Source of the DNA: Benincasa hispida
Taxonomy: Eukaryota > Streptophyta > Magnoliopsida > Cucurbitales > Cucurbitaceae
Direction of reading: 5' to 3'
DNA length: 64,000 nt
NCBI RefSeq assembly: GCF_009727055.1
Contig: NC_052350.1
Location: 1,961,340 to 2,025,339 of the forward strand
A program made the translations under genes and the position numbers. A model generated the notes under the pieces. That model searched no databases and had not been told where the DNA came from. It saw only the letters and a program-made list of their open reading frames with translations. The number at the start of each line of letters is the position of its first letter. The stretch's first letter is position 1. Of this stretch, positions 22,997 to 35,446 are shown in pieces.

Positions 22997-25515
22997 TCTT
23001 CACCCTTCCTTTAATTTCCCATCCTTCACTTTTTTTTTTTTTTTTACTTAATTTTCTAATTTGTTTCTTCTTCTTTTTAATCTTCTTTTAATTCCTAATT
23101 AGTTTTAATTACTTATATGCTCTCAATTTTATGTTTTATTCTATGTTCAAGTGTTTCAAAACCCTCCAAACATCATATGATCTTATAGATTAATGTTGTC
23201 AATTTGTCTCTCTCAATCTTTAATTACATAAATATATGTAATACATGTGCAAATATTTAAGCTAATTAACTATAGCCCTAAGAAATGTGTTGATTTTTCT
23301 ATGTTTTAGGTTCTTTGTGTTGCAGTCCAAATAGCTAGCTAGGGCAAGGGGATGAGGAGAATTGAGAAATATGCAAATTTTTAAGTCTTTATTTGGTAAG
23401 GGTTTTTATATTTAAATTTATAATTCTCTTGCTACCTTTTTTTTCTTTAAATTGGGGGTTTTTCATTCTCACATTCTTTTTTCAAAACTTTCCTTTTTGA
23501 TTCAACTACTCTCAAAAACTAAACCTTTAATCAAAGGACTCTTGATAAATTTCTTTTTACTTTGAATTGTTTCAAAATTTTAAGGACCCATTTGATTAAA
23601 AAAAAAAAGAAAGAAAGTTTCAATTTTAGAAGATGTTGAAGAAAAAAAATACTAACTTTTTGGGTAAATTCAGCAAAGAAATTCTCATAGATACACTTGA
23701 TATTTTTGTATATATCAAAAGTGAGTGGAATATAAGATTAAACATGCAAGAAATGACCAAGAATTTTTCCTTCCAAATGAGTTATTGATAAAATAATGTT
23801 CTTCTTATTCTTCTTCTTCTTCTTTTTTTTTTTTTTTTGGAAATTAATACAGGAAATTATCATATGATCAAGAGTTGCAACAAAATCATAATTACCAAGA
23901 TGCTATATGCCATGAGATATTGAAAGAGTAAAGTGAATATTCCTCAAAAGGGGGGAAATGAAGGCTCACAATGCCACTTGCTTGATTGATTTGTGGGTGA
24001 GAATTGTCATTCATCTTGCAAGGATATGTGTTGGGTTTTATTGTGATAAATAAAAAGAAAAGTTTTGGAGGCAAAGAAGGAAGGGACAACTAAGAGAAGG
24101 GATTTGGAATAAATCCTCACCTAAAAATGAAGCCATTATTTTTCATCCATTCTAATAGATTATTCCATAATTTTCAGCACATTCCACAAATTCTCTCTTC
24201 TCTAACATTTTAGTCCATTGGGTTCGAAAATTAACAAGATTAAAGGAACAAAATTAGGTTTTTTATGGTACTAAAATTGTATTCAATTTTGTATATGTTA
24301 TTTGGAGCCAAGATTAAATGATAATGTCGTACTTGTTATGTATGTGGAATTAAGAGATGCAATCTAATTATTCTTTGTTTAGTGAAATTGATATTATATC
24401 CAATTGATTTTCTAATGAATCAGCAGCTTTGGCAGCTTTAGCTTGTGTTATATTGTAGATTTTGATTCACATATATACTAATTCTAAAACATTAGTTAAT
24501 ATGATTATCATAAAAAATGTGGTTTTTTGTTGTTTTTTTTATGTTATAAAAAGTACCAACTAAAAATATTAGGGCTTTTATGGGCAAAGTCTAAATAAAT
24601 ATACATGTAAATTTGGTGACATAAATACTCTTGTCGAACACAAAGGTTTGAATCATCTACCTTACATATATATCCAAATTTAGAAAATGGAGCATTTCAT
24701 GTTGAGAAAGGGCTAAAAAAAGGTTTTTATCTTTCCCTTGCACATAATTAAAAACCCTAGAACATACATGACCAAACATGGTGTTGTGATTATAGGGAGG
24801 GAATTCCTGAATGTGAGTTGTTATGGAGTTAATAGCTGATTAACTTAATCAAATCTTTCAACCATATGGCAAAAAAAGAAAGATGAGAAAAAGGTAAAAA
24901 TGATCCAAAATGATTGGATTGGAATGATGGGAAAATATCTCCATTTGGAGAGGAGAGATTGAGGTTGGTATTTGAGCATTGGAGTGGGTGGGCAAGTGGA
25001 GCAATATAGTATCTGTTTCTTCAATTGTGTGCATAAAATGGTGTAATATTTGAGGTTTAAATTACAATTTTTTTTTTTTTTTTTAAAGCTAACAAAGAGA
25101 AAGAAACAATAACCTTCCCGTTTGTCACGAATGATCGATTGAGATACAATTGAGAAATAATCTTTTGAGTTTTTAGATCAAAGATTAACTTTGAGAAGAA
25201 AAGACAAAACTGCAATAACGTGAAAGGATTTTGTTTTTCTCTCTACGACTATGAAAAAAATAGAAATATTAACAAAGCTCCCAACAAAACTAACATCTTT
25301 GATGAAGACCTCAATTTTCTATATCAACGTCCACCTCAATCGACAGATTAATTTCCGACCATTCTCGTTTAATCGCAATCAGCCCCTCCAGCACTGCTGA
25401 GGTTTCACAAGTTTTGGTTGGCTTGATAAGTAATTATAAGTGAGACACCGACAGCCCATGTCTTGTTGAAGCAAACACACAAAAGAGGAAAGATTCCACA
25501 TGGCCCTTTGCCCGC
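22997..25515. other. Downstream region of MIR156/157, non-coding
   Basis: The microRNA transcript presumably ends in the first part. The rest is AT-rich with poly-T and CTT runs (23030-23045, 23803-23839) and no open frame that resembles a protein. Frames at 23892-24089 and 25379-25567 are low-complexity or lack homology signals. Confidence 0.5.
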
Positions 25516-25540
25516 GCCCCTGCCCCTGCCCCTGCCCCTG
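25516..25540 (+). repeat. GCCCCT hexanucleotide repeat
   Basis: Four tandem copies of GCCCCT stand out in an AT-rich neighbourhood. They cause the glycine/glutamine-rich appearance of the reverse-strand frame, which is not considered a gene. Confidence 0.85.
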
Positions 25541-27292
25541 TGGTCTCCCCCTTCCTCCCACTTTCAACCAGCTCCCTTAGATGCACATATACCCTTTCCA
25601 ACTTTATACCCACATTAAAATTCTTATTATTATTTTCTTCTTTTTTTTCTGTTTTTGGGAAAATGATGCTTTATATAAAGCATGTACAAAAGGATACAAC
25701 AAAACAAAGTTACGAGAATAAAGTTAAATGAGGGTGCGTTAAGGGCAATATAAGGATATATATAATCGATAATAAGAGAAGATTTTGAAGACCAATACAG
25801 TGTACACTTACAAATAACGTTTAAGGATCTTTAGTCCTTATTGAATATGCATGTGGTTGTTTTGAAAGAATTGTCCACTTGGAGGGATTTTTTTACTTGA
25901 TTGCAAGTATAGAGATATCGGAGATATGTCAATGTTATGAATAATACCTGTGTTTAATTTATTATTTTCAATCATGTTACACTCTACCCCAAATAAAAAA
26001 GTCGTTCAAGAAGTTTTTTTGTCAATGTAAAGAATGAATTAAACTGTTTTTAAAACATTCATGCCACACATGTGTCACATTGAGCAACTTGACAAATTAA
26101 CTTAAAAGACACTTGTCTTTAAATAAGCTAAACATGATTCAACTTCAACTTCAAGTAATTTAACTTTATTCCTTCCTTTCTCGCTCACTCCCAAATTTGA
26201 ACTCCTTTCACCATCGTTTCACTTCATGATAATCAAAGAAAATTGCAACAACCCAATCGACAATTTCTGACAAGTACTCTTCATTTTTCAAGCCAGAAAC
26301 ATATCTATAGGAATGATCTGATAATGAATCTCTAGCCTATATGTACAAGATCTTTATGAATTCATTATATGGTCAATTTGACGTTTAACCCTAAAAGCAC
26401 CACAACCGAGGTATTTGAAGAAAGTCAATACAAAGCCTTAATCAAAAGTTGCAGGTAGCATAGTACCTTAAAAGCTAAGATGGCAAATTTTTAATAATAG
26501 TAAAGATATTTTTTTATGAAAAAAAAGATCTAGAGATGGGCTACATATGTAGGCTCATCAATTAACAAAAATTTCAAGTCTGAAAATAGCGTCCCTTGGT
26601 TATCCCATTTCTTCAATTGCCAAATATCTAAAACATCTACATTAACTGCCAGTCGAACCCTAATGAAACATCTAGCAAAATAGCACATGGTCTTACTCAA
26701 AAGTTCTCATTTGAGTTTCCATATTTAACCTAAAAACAATAAGTGCTCCACTATCTAGGCAAACACCACAAAAACAACCCTCAATATCAGAGTTCCACTC
26801 CAAACTTACGCACACTAGAATTATACCTATCATGCAATACATTCAAGAACTGGGGCCACTCCATGAAAATAGCTTGGAGATGATGATAAGAGCGACAGCC
26901 CCAAATGGACTTTGTCGAGTCAGAATCACAGAGAATGTGTTTGATTCAGCAGAAAAAGATGAAAAAAAGCTCGACTATTTGGCTCTGCGCAGGGGCTTGT
27001 CAACGCCACCTTATTGGCTCTGCCAAAGCTGGCTACAGTGCGCTGTGGCACACTGTTGTCAACCACAAAGCCTGAATGGCTACATTTGGCCATATTAGGC
27101 AGTTGGGTAACTTTATGGAAATGAAAAATGAGAGAATTCAAAAGGGTATTTCTGAATTCCAATAAAAGAAAAAGGGAGAAGCATCCAAATTGACTTCCAC
27201 ACATTTCATCATTGCACTGTGTTACTCACCCAGTTATGTCCTTTAAATCATAAACAAACACATTCTGTTGTGTTATTTTCAGCTTACCTGGC

Positions 27293-27335
<43 letters not shown>

Positions 27336-28092
27336 TGCTTTGACAAAGAAAAGCAGATGTTACTGTTCTGTACAAATAAAGCTTGGCCATTAGTGAATGT
27401 CTTCTACAATATAAACCAGAATTCAATGGGACAAATGCTACCAAATTACAGCCACAGCTTTACCTGTAATGGAAGCACGATAAAGATGAAGAGGTAATTA
27501 CAATCTTATGAGTCATCGACTGTACACGAACGGTATTCATTTTATAGAGATATTGGGGGGAGGTTCAGGAGGTTACTAGTGAGTTTGACTTTGTTTAACT
27601 TAAGGTGTGAGAGTTTGAATTCATATCGTAGGATGAATTTAAGACTTATAAAATTAGTGCATGACTTGAAAGGTAGATTCTAAATTTATTAAGTTTGGAC
27701 ACACAGAAATGTCTTTGCAGGGCAATGAGCTTCCTTTGATTGATGACGAAGGGAGTGATAGCAGAAGAAAGGGCCAATAATATTTTACTAAATGGAAAAA
27801 TGAATTATAGAAACAATACTAGTAAGTGCGATTTGAATAGAAGCATTATGAAGAAATGCATTCTACAATTCCAATTTGAAGGATAAAACTAGCCATTCAA
27901 CTATTGGTACTTCTTCCAAACTTGTTATATAGAAAGTTAATCTATAGTGTCTTCAGCAGTCAGGAATTCAGCTGAAGCAATCATATTTAATGACTATATA
28001 TTAGACGATGTTGGATATAGGTTTGAAAACATTGAAAAATATATACTCATAGGACTGCCTAGATCAAGGGTATTATGAGACTTCAACATTAC
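25541..28092. other. Intergenic region downstream of the DUF599 gene
   Basis: No recognisable gene is seen. A relatively GC-rich block at 26830-27100 is open in one frame on each strand (88 and 92 codons), but neither translation resembles a known domain and codon bias is unremarkable. The part near 27720-28092 probably includes the 3' UTR of the DUF599 gene. Confidence 0.45.
27299..27332 (+). repeat. (CT)17 microsatellite
   Basis: Seventeen uninterrupted CT units, likely length-variable between individuals. Confidence 0.95.
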
Positions 28093-30793
28093 TTACGATG
28101 CTTGACGAGGCGATTCCAGATCAACTTCCTGGTCCTCCTTCAATGAACGACTGTGGAGATGCCGCGTAAAACTGGTAGTTGTGTCCAAGAAATAAAGAAT
28201 ACATAACATAATACAGCAACAAGCAAACATAGGAATTGGCCCAAAAATCCAGAGAAAGAGAGGGAATGAGAAGTAGAATGCCCGCAATCCAACGGACCAG
28301 AAGTGGCTACCTCGATTCAAGTTTCTGGCAACATACTGAATAGACTCTTTTTGATCTCTCCATGTAGGAACAGTGGCCAAGAAACTTACATGAGCATAAT
28401 ATCTTATTGACTGCACATTGCATAGAAAAGCAATAAGGAAGCACAGCAAGATTGAGAAGTACTTGATTGAAGTACAAAGGGCAGACTTGTTGCCATAAAT
28501 TAGATGCAATTTTGCATTACTCATGTCTGATGAGCTGCTCACGAAAACACCAATTAACGAACTGAGAGTTATTGCTGTTGTTGCTAAAAGTGTAGATGCC
28601 ATTATGTTGTTTCGTATTGTCTGAACGGTTAAAACACCATTCTTCAATGGATCCTGAAAATCAAACATCGCATCATATTCAAGCCTCAAGCATACAGAAC
28701 CAAAACCTTGAACTGAAGAAAATAAACTGTCGTTATCCAACATACAAATATGTATTAGTTATATAAAAACAACATTGCAAACAGTAGCTGCAAAGATAAG
28801 TGATCCATTTAATGGTGAGCATCAAATTGGGTGATCTACTTTAAAGGAGTCATGGACCCTCTGTCAAATAGTACAATTGCTGCACAAATAGAGGTACATC
28901 TAAACATCTGGATTGTTGTTGTAGAACTGAACTTAGAAGGAGGCTAAGAATTGCATTGAAGAACTTTTCAGTTTTCACATGAACTTGTTTTACTAAAGAA
29001 AGTATCCACGCTTGGAGATGATTTTCCAATGATATCATCTGTATTTCATAAAGTTATGACCTTATGAAGCTTGTTTGCTTGAAAGTACCCATAGTTTCAT
29101 CTTTTATGTGTATATTGCTACAAGGGTAACAAAAAAGAACCAGAGAATGAAAGTAAAAGAAAATTAAACTATGCAAAATAGATTATAAAAAGAATATGGA
29201 ACAACAAGAAATAAATTGTGAAATATAGAAGCTCCACTACATCTCAACGAATTGTATATTCTATATTTCAATAAAAAGAAGCTTAGCGGGATGTATTTCT
29301 CTAATTACACCACTTGTGTAATTTAACCAAAAAGAGAGCCATAAACAGCTACCTCAAAGAAAAAAATAAAATAAGACCTCCATTAACATAAAAGGATAAA
29401 GGTGGTATACTCTCTTCCATACTACTCTGCACGTCACAAAAGGAGATAAAAACATTCTTCGTCTTAGCTTATAAATTGAACATATGACCAAAGAAATTGC
29501 ATAGATCGTCAAAAAATCCAAATCAAGTCACTTTTCTCACTTCACTGGAGCACTCTGCATACTGAATACTGGAAACCTGAGTTTTTCTAAATGGCCAGGT
29601 TGACCTGATTGGAACTTGTATCATTAAAGTTAGTGGCAGTTCACAGGGAGATCCTCTATGATAATTAAACCAGTAAACCATCATGAGGGAGAAACATATT
29701 TAAACCTCTATGCAAGATATCCTTCAACTTGTGTTGCTGTCTAATTAAAAATCTAATTTGCCTGGGTCTTCACCACGATGGATTTGAATTGTCAAAATGA
29801 GCATAGCTCAATTGACATAATATTTGTACTATCAACCTCGAGGTCAGAGGTTTGATTCTCCCACAACAATGGATTTGAGTTCAAATTAAGCGATGAAAAA
29901 ACGAGGTTGAAGTTCATGTTCTATACATTTTGGGAGTTAGGGGGATCTCGAGACTATTTGGATAAGGATAATAGACACTCATGGCTTCAACACAGCTTTA
30001 TGTCATTTCCAATTTAATATAAGTCACATGGAGGAACGGTCCTAGCTAAAGCAAGCATGCTAAAGAATTGAAAACAATGTAGCATAATTTTGGAAAACTC
30101 TGCTGATGGCGACATAAAAGGACAATTATCTTCATGTTTTAAAAAGCTATCTATCATGGGATAAAGACTGGTCAAAACTGGAGTTCGTTTAAAGTTCCAA
30201 GCTGACTCAACTTAACAGCTAACGAGATGTTGAACTCAAATAACGAAGAAGACTGTGTTGAAACAATACTGCTACAAAGAGGACATTCATCTGTCTTTAT
30301 CTCAAATACAATTCCATCACTAACTATAACAGTGACCACATGAGCATGAAAAGAACCACTGGGAAATTATAGTCATTCAAGTGATAAGTTTTCCATTTGC
30401 TAACCGTCCAAGGAATTCTAAGTACATGCTCAGTACCAATGTCCCACCACAAACAGAATCAAATCATTAACCAGCAGATTATATACAGTTTACCCATCAC
30501 AATTCAATTGACAAAGCACCTAATTCTCGCATAATTGTCTAATTAGATAAAGATAATAATGTTCATAAACCCACAATTGCCAATAACAATTCCCACCCTC
30601 CAAAGAAATTTTTGAAACTCAGGGAACTTACAGTCATCATGCAAAACACCCATTGGCGGCGGGACTCGGCGTTCAGGCCAATGACCGTCCGTCTGGGATT
30701 CCGATATATGGTAAGAACAAACCATAAGTGATAGATGGCCAACAAACAGAGACCTAAAGGCACCAGCAGGAAGTCAATGGCAGCCTCCTCCAT
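28093..30793 (-). CDS. DUF599-family membrane protein
   Basis: Two coding exons on the minus strand: exon 1 at 30793-30632 and exon 2 at 28653-28093, joined through a 1978-bp intron with GTAAGT donor and TTTTCAG acceptor, in phase 0. The product is 240 residues, a usual length for plant DUF599 proteins. Exon 1 begins MEEAAIDFLLVPLGLCLLAI with a membrane segment (about 8-29) and has the family-typical YHLWF. Exon 2 holds NGVLTVQTIRNNIMAST and further hydrophobic segments at about 72-93, 117-137 and 176-210. The C-terminus is polar. The family is predicted to be membrane-bound; its biochemical role is unknown to me. A GTAAGT next to the stop codon could in principle be a donor, but the length argues against another coding exon. 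Confidence 0.88.
28654..30631 (-). other. Intron of the DUF599 gene
   Basis: This 1978-bp intron has a consensus GTAAGT donor and a TTTTCAG acceptor on the minus strand. It contains the tRNA-like SINE at 29791-29868. Otherwise it is AT-rich and holds no open frame of note. Confidence 0.85.
29791..29868 (+). mobile_element. Short tRNA-derived SINE-like insertion
   Basis: The 78-bp unit has an A-box-like TAGCTCAATTGACATAAT and a B-box-like GAGGTTTGATTCTC at tRNA-like spacing, with CAACCTCGAGGTCA between. It is flanked by near-identical 13-bp repeats, ATGGATTTGAATT (29778-29790) and ATGGATTTGAGTT (29869-29881), consistent with a target-site duplication. It lies antisense inside the DUF599 intron. 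Confidence 0.6.
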
Positions 30794-31295
30794 TGAAGCT
30801 CAACACTCAACTTTCTCTTCTCGTTTTTGATACTCGCTATCTCAAAATCATGGAAGCTAAAGGCCCGAATAGAATAGACTGAGATTGAAGCAAAGCCCAG
30901 GCAAAGCAAAGCCTTGCTGGAAAAGCCAGTCGAATAGTTCCTATCGAGAGGCTTCAATTCACAGACAACGGAATCAGATCCAGCTCGCTCGAACAAGAAT
31001 CGCCTATTTTAAATTGGAAAGAAAGGTGTGCAAAACGATTTAGTTTTAAAACCGTGATGATGAAATTGATCCTGTCGACTCATTTATCCAGTAACGAAAT
31101 GACTAAAGATATCCTCTCCTAAGCTATCAACAACTGATGGAGATATTTCATATTTGCACACAGCAAGTATCAACGTTGATTCTCACACCATTTTTAAGAA
31201 GTAAAGAAGTTGATACTGTTTTTATGGCGAAACCCTACTGTTGATCTTCTTCAACGATTACAATGAAGGAGAAGAAACGGAGAGGGACTCCACAA
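30794..31295. other. 5' flank of the DUF599 gene
   Basis: This is the presumed promoter and 5' UTR on the minus strand. An 80-codon frame upstream of the start lacks a conserved domain and is taken as UTR. No convincing TATA box is seen. The Mutator-like element begins at 31296, about 500 bp from the start codon. Confidence 0.5.
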
Positions 31296-31426
31296 GGAAA
31301 ATTTCACAGAATCATCAGAAACTCCCAAACTTTTCAAACAATGATCTCTTTCCTAAAAACTTTAGGAATACTTTAAGCGAGCATTTAGACATTACTAAGT
31401 TATCCAAAATAGATAGAAAATACTAA

Positions 31427-31925
31427 GCGATTGTTTAGATATTTATTATATGATCGTTTGGTTAACTATTATGCGATCATTTAGTTTTTGTTCTATGATC
31501 GTTGAGATATCTATTATGCGATTGTTTAAATATTTGTTATGCGATCGTTTAGGTTTTGTTAAACGATCATTTAGATTTTGTTATGCTATCATTTAGAGAA
31601 TACTAAATGATTTTAGCTAACTGTTTCGCGATCGTTTAGATATCTATTGCGATCGTATGGCTAACTATTACGCGATCGTTTATTTTTTGTTATACGATTG
31701 TTGAGATATCTATTATGCGATCGTATAGTTTTTGTTAAACGATCGTTTAGGTTTTGTTATGCAATCATTTAGAGAATACTAAGCGATCGTTTAGTTAACT
31801 GTTACGCAATCGTTTAGTTTTTGTTAAACGATCGTTTAAGTTTTGTTATATGATCGTTTAGTTTTTGTTAAACAATCGTTTAGGTTTTGTTATGCGATCG
31901 TTTAGATTTTGTATGCGATCATTTA
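31427..31925 (+). repeat. Left CGATCG array, 22-bp period
   Basis: About twenty units of the type GTTAAACGATCGTTTAGGTTTT, varying to GCGATCATTTAG or CAATCG. Core positions 31807, 31829, 31851, 31873, 31895 and 31916 show a regular 22-bp step. The core CGATCG is a palindrome. Confidence 0.9.
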
Positions 31926-32210
31926 GATAAATTTGTGCTAAATTTGTAGAATACAATTGGTGTTGTACATTTAACTAAGCGATTGTTTAGATAAATTTGT
32001 GCTAAAATTACATATTGTACGATATAATTGATGTTGTACAAACTATAATTGGCGCTAAAATTATATATTGTACAGTATAATTGGTGTTAAAATTACATAT
32101 TGTATAGTATAAATTTGTACAGTATAATCGATGCTAAAATTACATATTGTATAGTATAATTGGTGTTGTACAGAAAAAATTACATATTGTTTAGTCTAAA
32201 TGGGCCAGTG
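31926..32210 (+). repeat. Minisatellite with about 32-bp unit
   Basis: Six or so imperfect units of the form TATAATTGGTGCTAAAATTA then CATATTGTACAG follow the left CGATCG array directly. Units vary in length and some are fused or truncated. Confidence 0.8.
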
Positions 32211-32494
32211 CCAAGTTTATCAACGTTCTACATGTTTTCTCGTTATGTCCTCTCTAACCACATCGTGTACACTTGTGTATTTGTCGTGGCTCCTCTCTAA
32301 TTGAAGGTATCCTGACGATTTGACGTCAACCTACACTTACTACTTTTTGCGATGGTAGAATTGATTCAAAATCTCCAACATCTCCAACCCATTCTTGACT
32401 GTGTCCGATTGGGAAGTTTGGTTCGGCGTTGCTATTAACAACATCTCCAACCCATCCATCGACCTACACCTATGTTGTTATATCTATCGATACA

Positions 32495-33640
32495 CATTAC
32501 TATTAACAACATACCTTTGTATTTCTCACGCAAATGGGTCCTATCAACAATGATTACTGGGCGGATGCAGTTTAGAAAACCCTGATAAACGGACCAAGTG
32601 CCATGAAGACGTACTTAAAGTATTGTCCATCCTCTACTTTAACCTCAAATATGGTACCTAAATTTTCAAGCTTAAGTGCCTCGTTGTATGCCCTAACAAT
32701 AACATATGATCCTTCTGGCGACCCTCATGCATACACCAATCCGTACTCTCTAGCGCGATAAGCCCGTCCGTAAGTAATTTCACTCCATATTCTTGTCGGA
32801 CGTCCTCAATTATAGGACCCAACTCTCTAGCATACACCAATCGGTTCAGCCAACTTGTTCGTATTTGGACTTTATTAGGTGTTCAATAACCCAACTTTTT
32901 GCTTGTCGATGATTACCAGTTCTCATTTCAAGAGAACATGTATGTTTGTTGGGATATTTTGTCACTTTGAAAGAATCACTTTCTTTCATTTTTTTACACG
33001 GACTCTCCACTTGCATTCCTCCACCAAACACCAGACAATTAGCAAGCTCTTCGTTGACTTTTTTACACAATAGTCAAAGTTCTTTCTTATTGCAGGCATC
33101 GATAATTTAGCTAATAAGTCATATTTCGAAAAGAAAATTTGACCGACCTTTATATCCTCGTCATTCAAACAGTCATGAGGTATTGTGACGAGATTGTCAT
33201 ATAATGGACCCTCTGATGGTCCGGGTATATCAACAAATGGTTCGGTTGGAACGGTGGAATACATTATAACCGAAGGCATCACAATCGGTGGAACGGGAGC
33301 AAGTGGGGTTGGAACATGGATTTTAGGTGTTGGAGAAGTTTATAGACCTGAAGATTGTCCATATGCATATTCAGTATTGAATTGTAAAGTACATCTGGGT
33401 TCACTGTTCCGACCAAACCAAGCTTTACTTCGGTCATCTCTCAAGTTACATGGCTCAATATGATCATCAAGTGAAGACATGGTATGAATTGGATTGGGTT
33501 GATAGGTTGGATTACAATGCTGATATACTCCATGACCGTCACAAGATATAACTGATATAAATAATGACATCTGGGATGCCTCATTGCCTTCTAAAAAGAA
33601 GTTAAGATCTTCATTGTCAACTATGTCAATTGGAAGAGCC
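32495..33640 (-). pseudogene. MuDR/MULE transposase remnant
   Basis: On the minus strand, frames from 33282 read VGQIFFSKYDLLAKLSMPAI, then NFDYCVKKSTKSLLIVWCLV and ECKWRVRVKK. In another frame (33070-32846) it continues FKVTKYPNKHTCSLEM and HRQAKSWVIEHLIKSKYEQ. This is the C2HC-like DNA-binding domain at the N-terminus of plant Mutator transposases. Sequence to about 32500 matches the region leading to the MULE catalytic domain, with frameshifts. The DDE core and C-terminal SWIM zinc finger are not present, so no active enzyme is expected. Confidence 0.78.
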
Positions 33641-33877
33641 TAAACCAACAGATTATAGCAACATTTGATGTGTATATCAAACATATCTGGATCGATATTC
33701 AGTCATTGGTGCATCATGCTCACTAATTCACTGATTATTATATCATTTCTGACTTTCAGACATTTCACATGACCACCAACATAATTTCTTCCGGACTCAT
33801 CCCAATCCCCAATAAATCGTACAAAGATGCGAAGTAGCGTCATTGATCTACAATTATATAAACAACTCATTGATAAG

Positions 33878-34390
33878 TGAACGATCGTGTATAAATTACT
33901 ATGCGATCGTGTATAAATTACTACACAATAGTGTATAAATTACTACACGATTGTGTAGTAAATGATTGCATAGTAATGTTTAAATGATCGCATAGTAATG
34001 TATAAACAATCGTATTGTATAAATTAGTACGCAATCGTTTATAAATCACTATACAATCGTGTATAAATTACTACACGATCGTTTATAATTTACTATACGA
34101 TCGTGTATAATTTACTACACGATCGTTTATAATTTACTATACGATCGTATTGTAATTTATGAACGATTGTGTAGAAATTTATACACGATCGCATAATAAA
34201 CGATTGCATTGTGATGTATTGACGATTGTGTATATATTACTAAATGATTGTTTATAATTTACTAAACGATCGTGTATAAATTACTACACGATCGTTTATA
34301 ATTTACTATATATGATCGTGTATAATTTACTACACGATCGTTTATAATTTACTATACGATCGTATAGTAAATTATAAACGATTGTGTAGT
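33878..34390 (+). repeat. Right CGATCG array, 22-bp period
   Basis: About twenty units such as ATAATTTACTACACGATCGT. Core positions 34032, 34054, 34076, 34098, 34120 and 34142 are exactly 22 bp apart. Spacers alternate between ...TACTACACGATCGTTT and ...TACTATACGATCGTGT. Spacers differ from those of the left array although the core and period are shared. Confidence 0.92.
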
Positions 34391-34883
34391 AATTTAATGC
34401 TAAACGACACTTATTATGAAAGCAATATGGGAGAAGAAATCGTACATTGAATGAAAGGCTGAAGAAATCGTTGAAGGAAGAAGAAATGTGGACTAAATCC
34501 GATGATGAAAGCTACGAGAGAATCCAAAGATGTTGGGCTGAAACTCTGAGAGTAAGCTATGAGAGAAGTTCGCGCGAAGTTCGACGACAGAAAGTGAATA
34601 ATGAGAGTGACGTTCCATTCTTTTCAGAATATTAGTTGGAAATAAATATTTTGGTGGAATGTTGGTGGTATATTAAATGCACATTGAATGAATGGTTGAA
34701 GAAATCGTAGAAAAAAAGAAGAAATGTGGTGCGATCTGAAGGCTTTTTAAAAATTGAGGCTTTTTAAAAATTGAGGGTAATTTTGAAATTTCGCATGGGA
34801 AAAGGTCGGTGGTAGAAAAGTTTTTAGGAAGAGATCATTGGTAGAAAAGTTTTTGAGTTTTGGGTCATTTTATGAAATTTTCC
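34391..34883. repeat. Right subterminal region of the MULE with direct repeat
   Basis: Two copies of a roughly 47-bp segment (34444-34490 and 34681-34728; CATTGAATGAA... AAGAAATGTGG) lie between the array and the terminal inverted repeat. The frame at 34447-34635 covers one copy and has no recognisable domain. Confidence 0.65.
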
Positions 34884-35435
34884 CTCCCACAATTGGTTCA
34901 ACAATGACTGATCTTTAGCGGCCATATTGGATAATCAACCATGAAATTCTCGAAGAAAGCTAGTATTATTTTGTAAAAATTATCTTTTCTTTTTTTTTTT
35001 TTTTAGAAAAATTGGTTTAAATCATATTTTGCCAAACGAAAGTTCGAAGTATCGTTGTCAATATAAATATTGAGTTTTCAGTTTTATAGAAATATTGATA
35101 GAAATATCGATAGTGATGGGAATTTCGAAAATATGAAAATTGTTATAATTAGTTAATAAACTATAATTGACTACTTTTAATCACAATTTCTATAAAGTAA
35201 GACAATATTTAAATATCTATTGTAAATGTTTGTGTAAGTATTTATGAGAGTGTAGAAATTTAAAAAGATAAAGAAAAATAATTACGAAATAATATAAAAT
35301 TTAGGAATATTTTAAGGTGAAATGATGTGAAAATTATGAAAGTTTTGGATAGTTAAAGAAGAAAATCACATCAATTCAATTTTGAGGTGAAATGATATGA
35401 ACATTTAATGAAAAAGTTTGAATGAAGTGAAAATT
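34884..35435. other. Non-coding stretch between MULE and SINE
   Basis: AT-rich sequence with several imperfect repeats of AATTTAATGAAA-type words. No gene is seen. Confidence 0.5.
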
Positions 35436-35446
35436 TAATGAAAGGA

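Larger units (their letters stand above)
31296..34883 (-). mobile_element. Mutator-like element (MULE) with CGATCG arrays
   Basis: Both ends carry matching inverted sequence. The left end reads GGAAAATTTCACAGAATCA and later AATGATCTCTTTCCTAAAAA. The right end read inward gives GGAAAATTTCATAAAATGA and AATGATCTCTTCCTAAAAA. Flanks ACTCCACAA (31287-31295) and CTCCCACAA (34884-34892) look like a slightly decayed 9-bp duplication, typical for Mutator. The interior has a reverse-strand transposase remnant (32495-33640) and subterminal repeat arrays at 31427-31925 and 33878-34390. It sits upstream of the DUF599 gene. Confidence 0.75.

Noticed and set aside
22897..23091. 64-codon open frame just after miR157
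   Set aside because: It overlaps the hairpin's star arm and ends in poly-phenylalanine from T-runs. The hairpin explains the sequence.
25379..25567. Gly/Gln-rich frame on the minus strand
   Set aside because: It is the translation of the GCCCCT repeat in otherwise non-coding DNA.
26832..27204. Overlapping 88- and 92-codon open frames on opposite strands
   Set aside because: Neither translation shows a recognised domain, and the block has no splice or promoter context. I list it only as non-coding.
30754..30996. 80-codon frame overlapping the DUF599 start
   Set aside because: It is out of frame with the conserved start and has no domain; treated as 5' UTR.
33878..34390. Regular array that could be taken for a CRISPR-like structure
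   Set aside because: The unit is only 22 bp with a 6-bp palindrome and no unique spacers. It lies inside a plant transposon.
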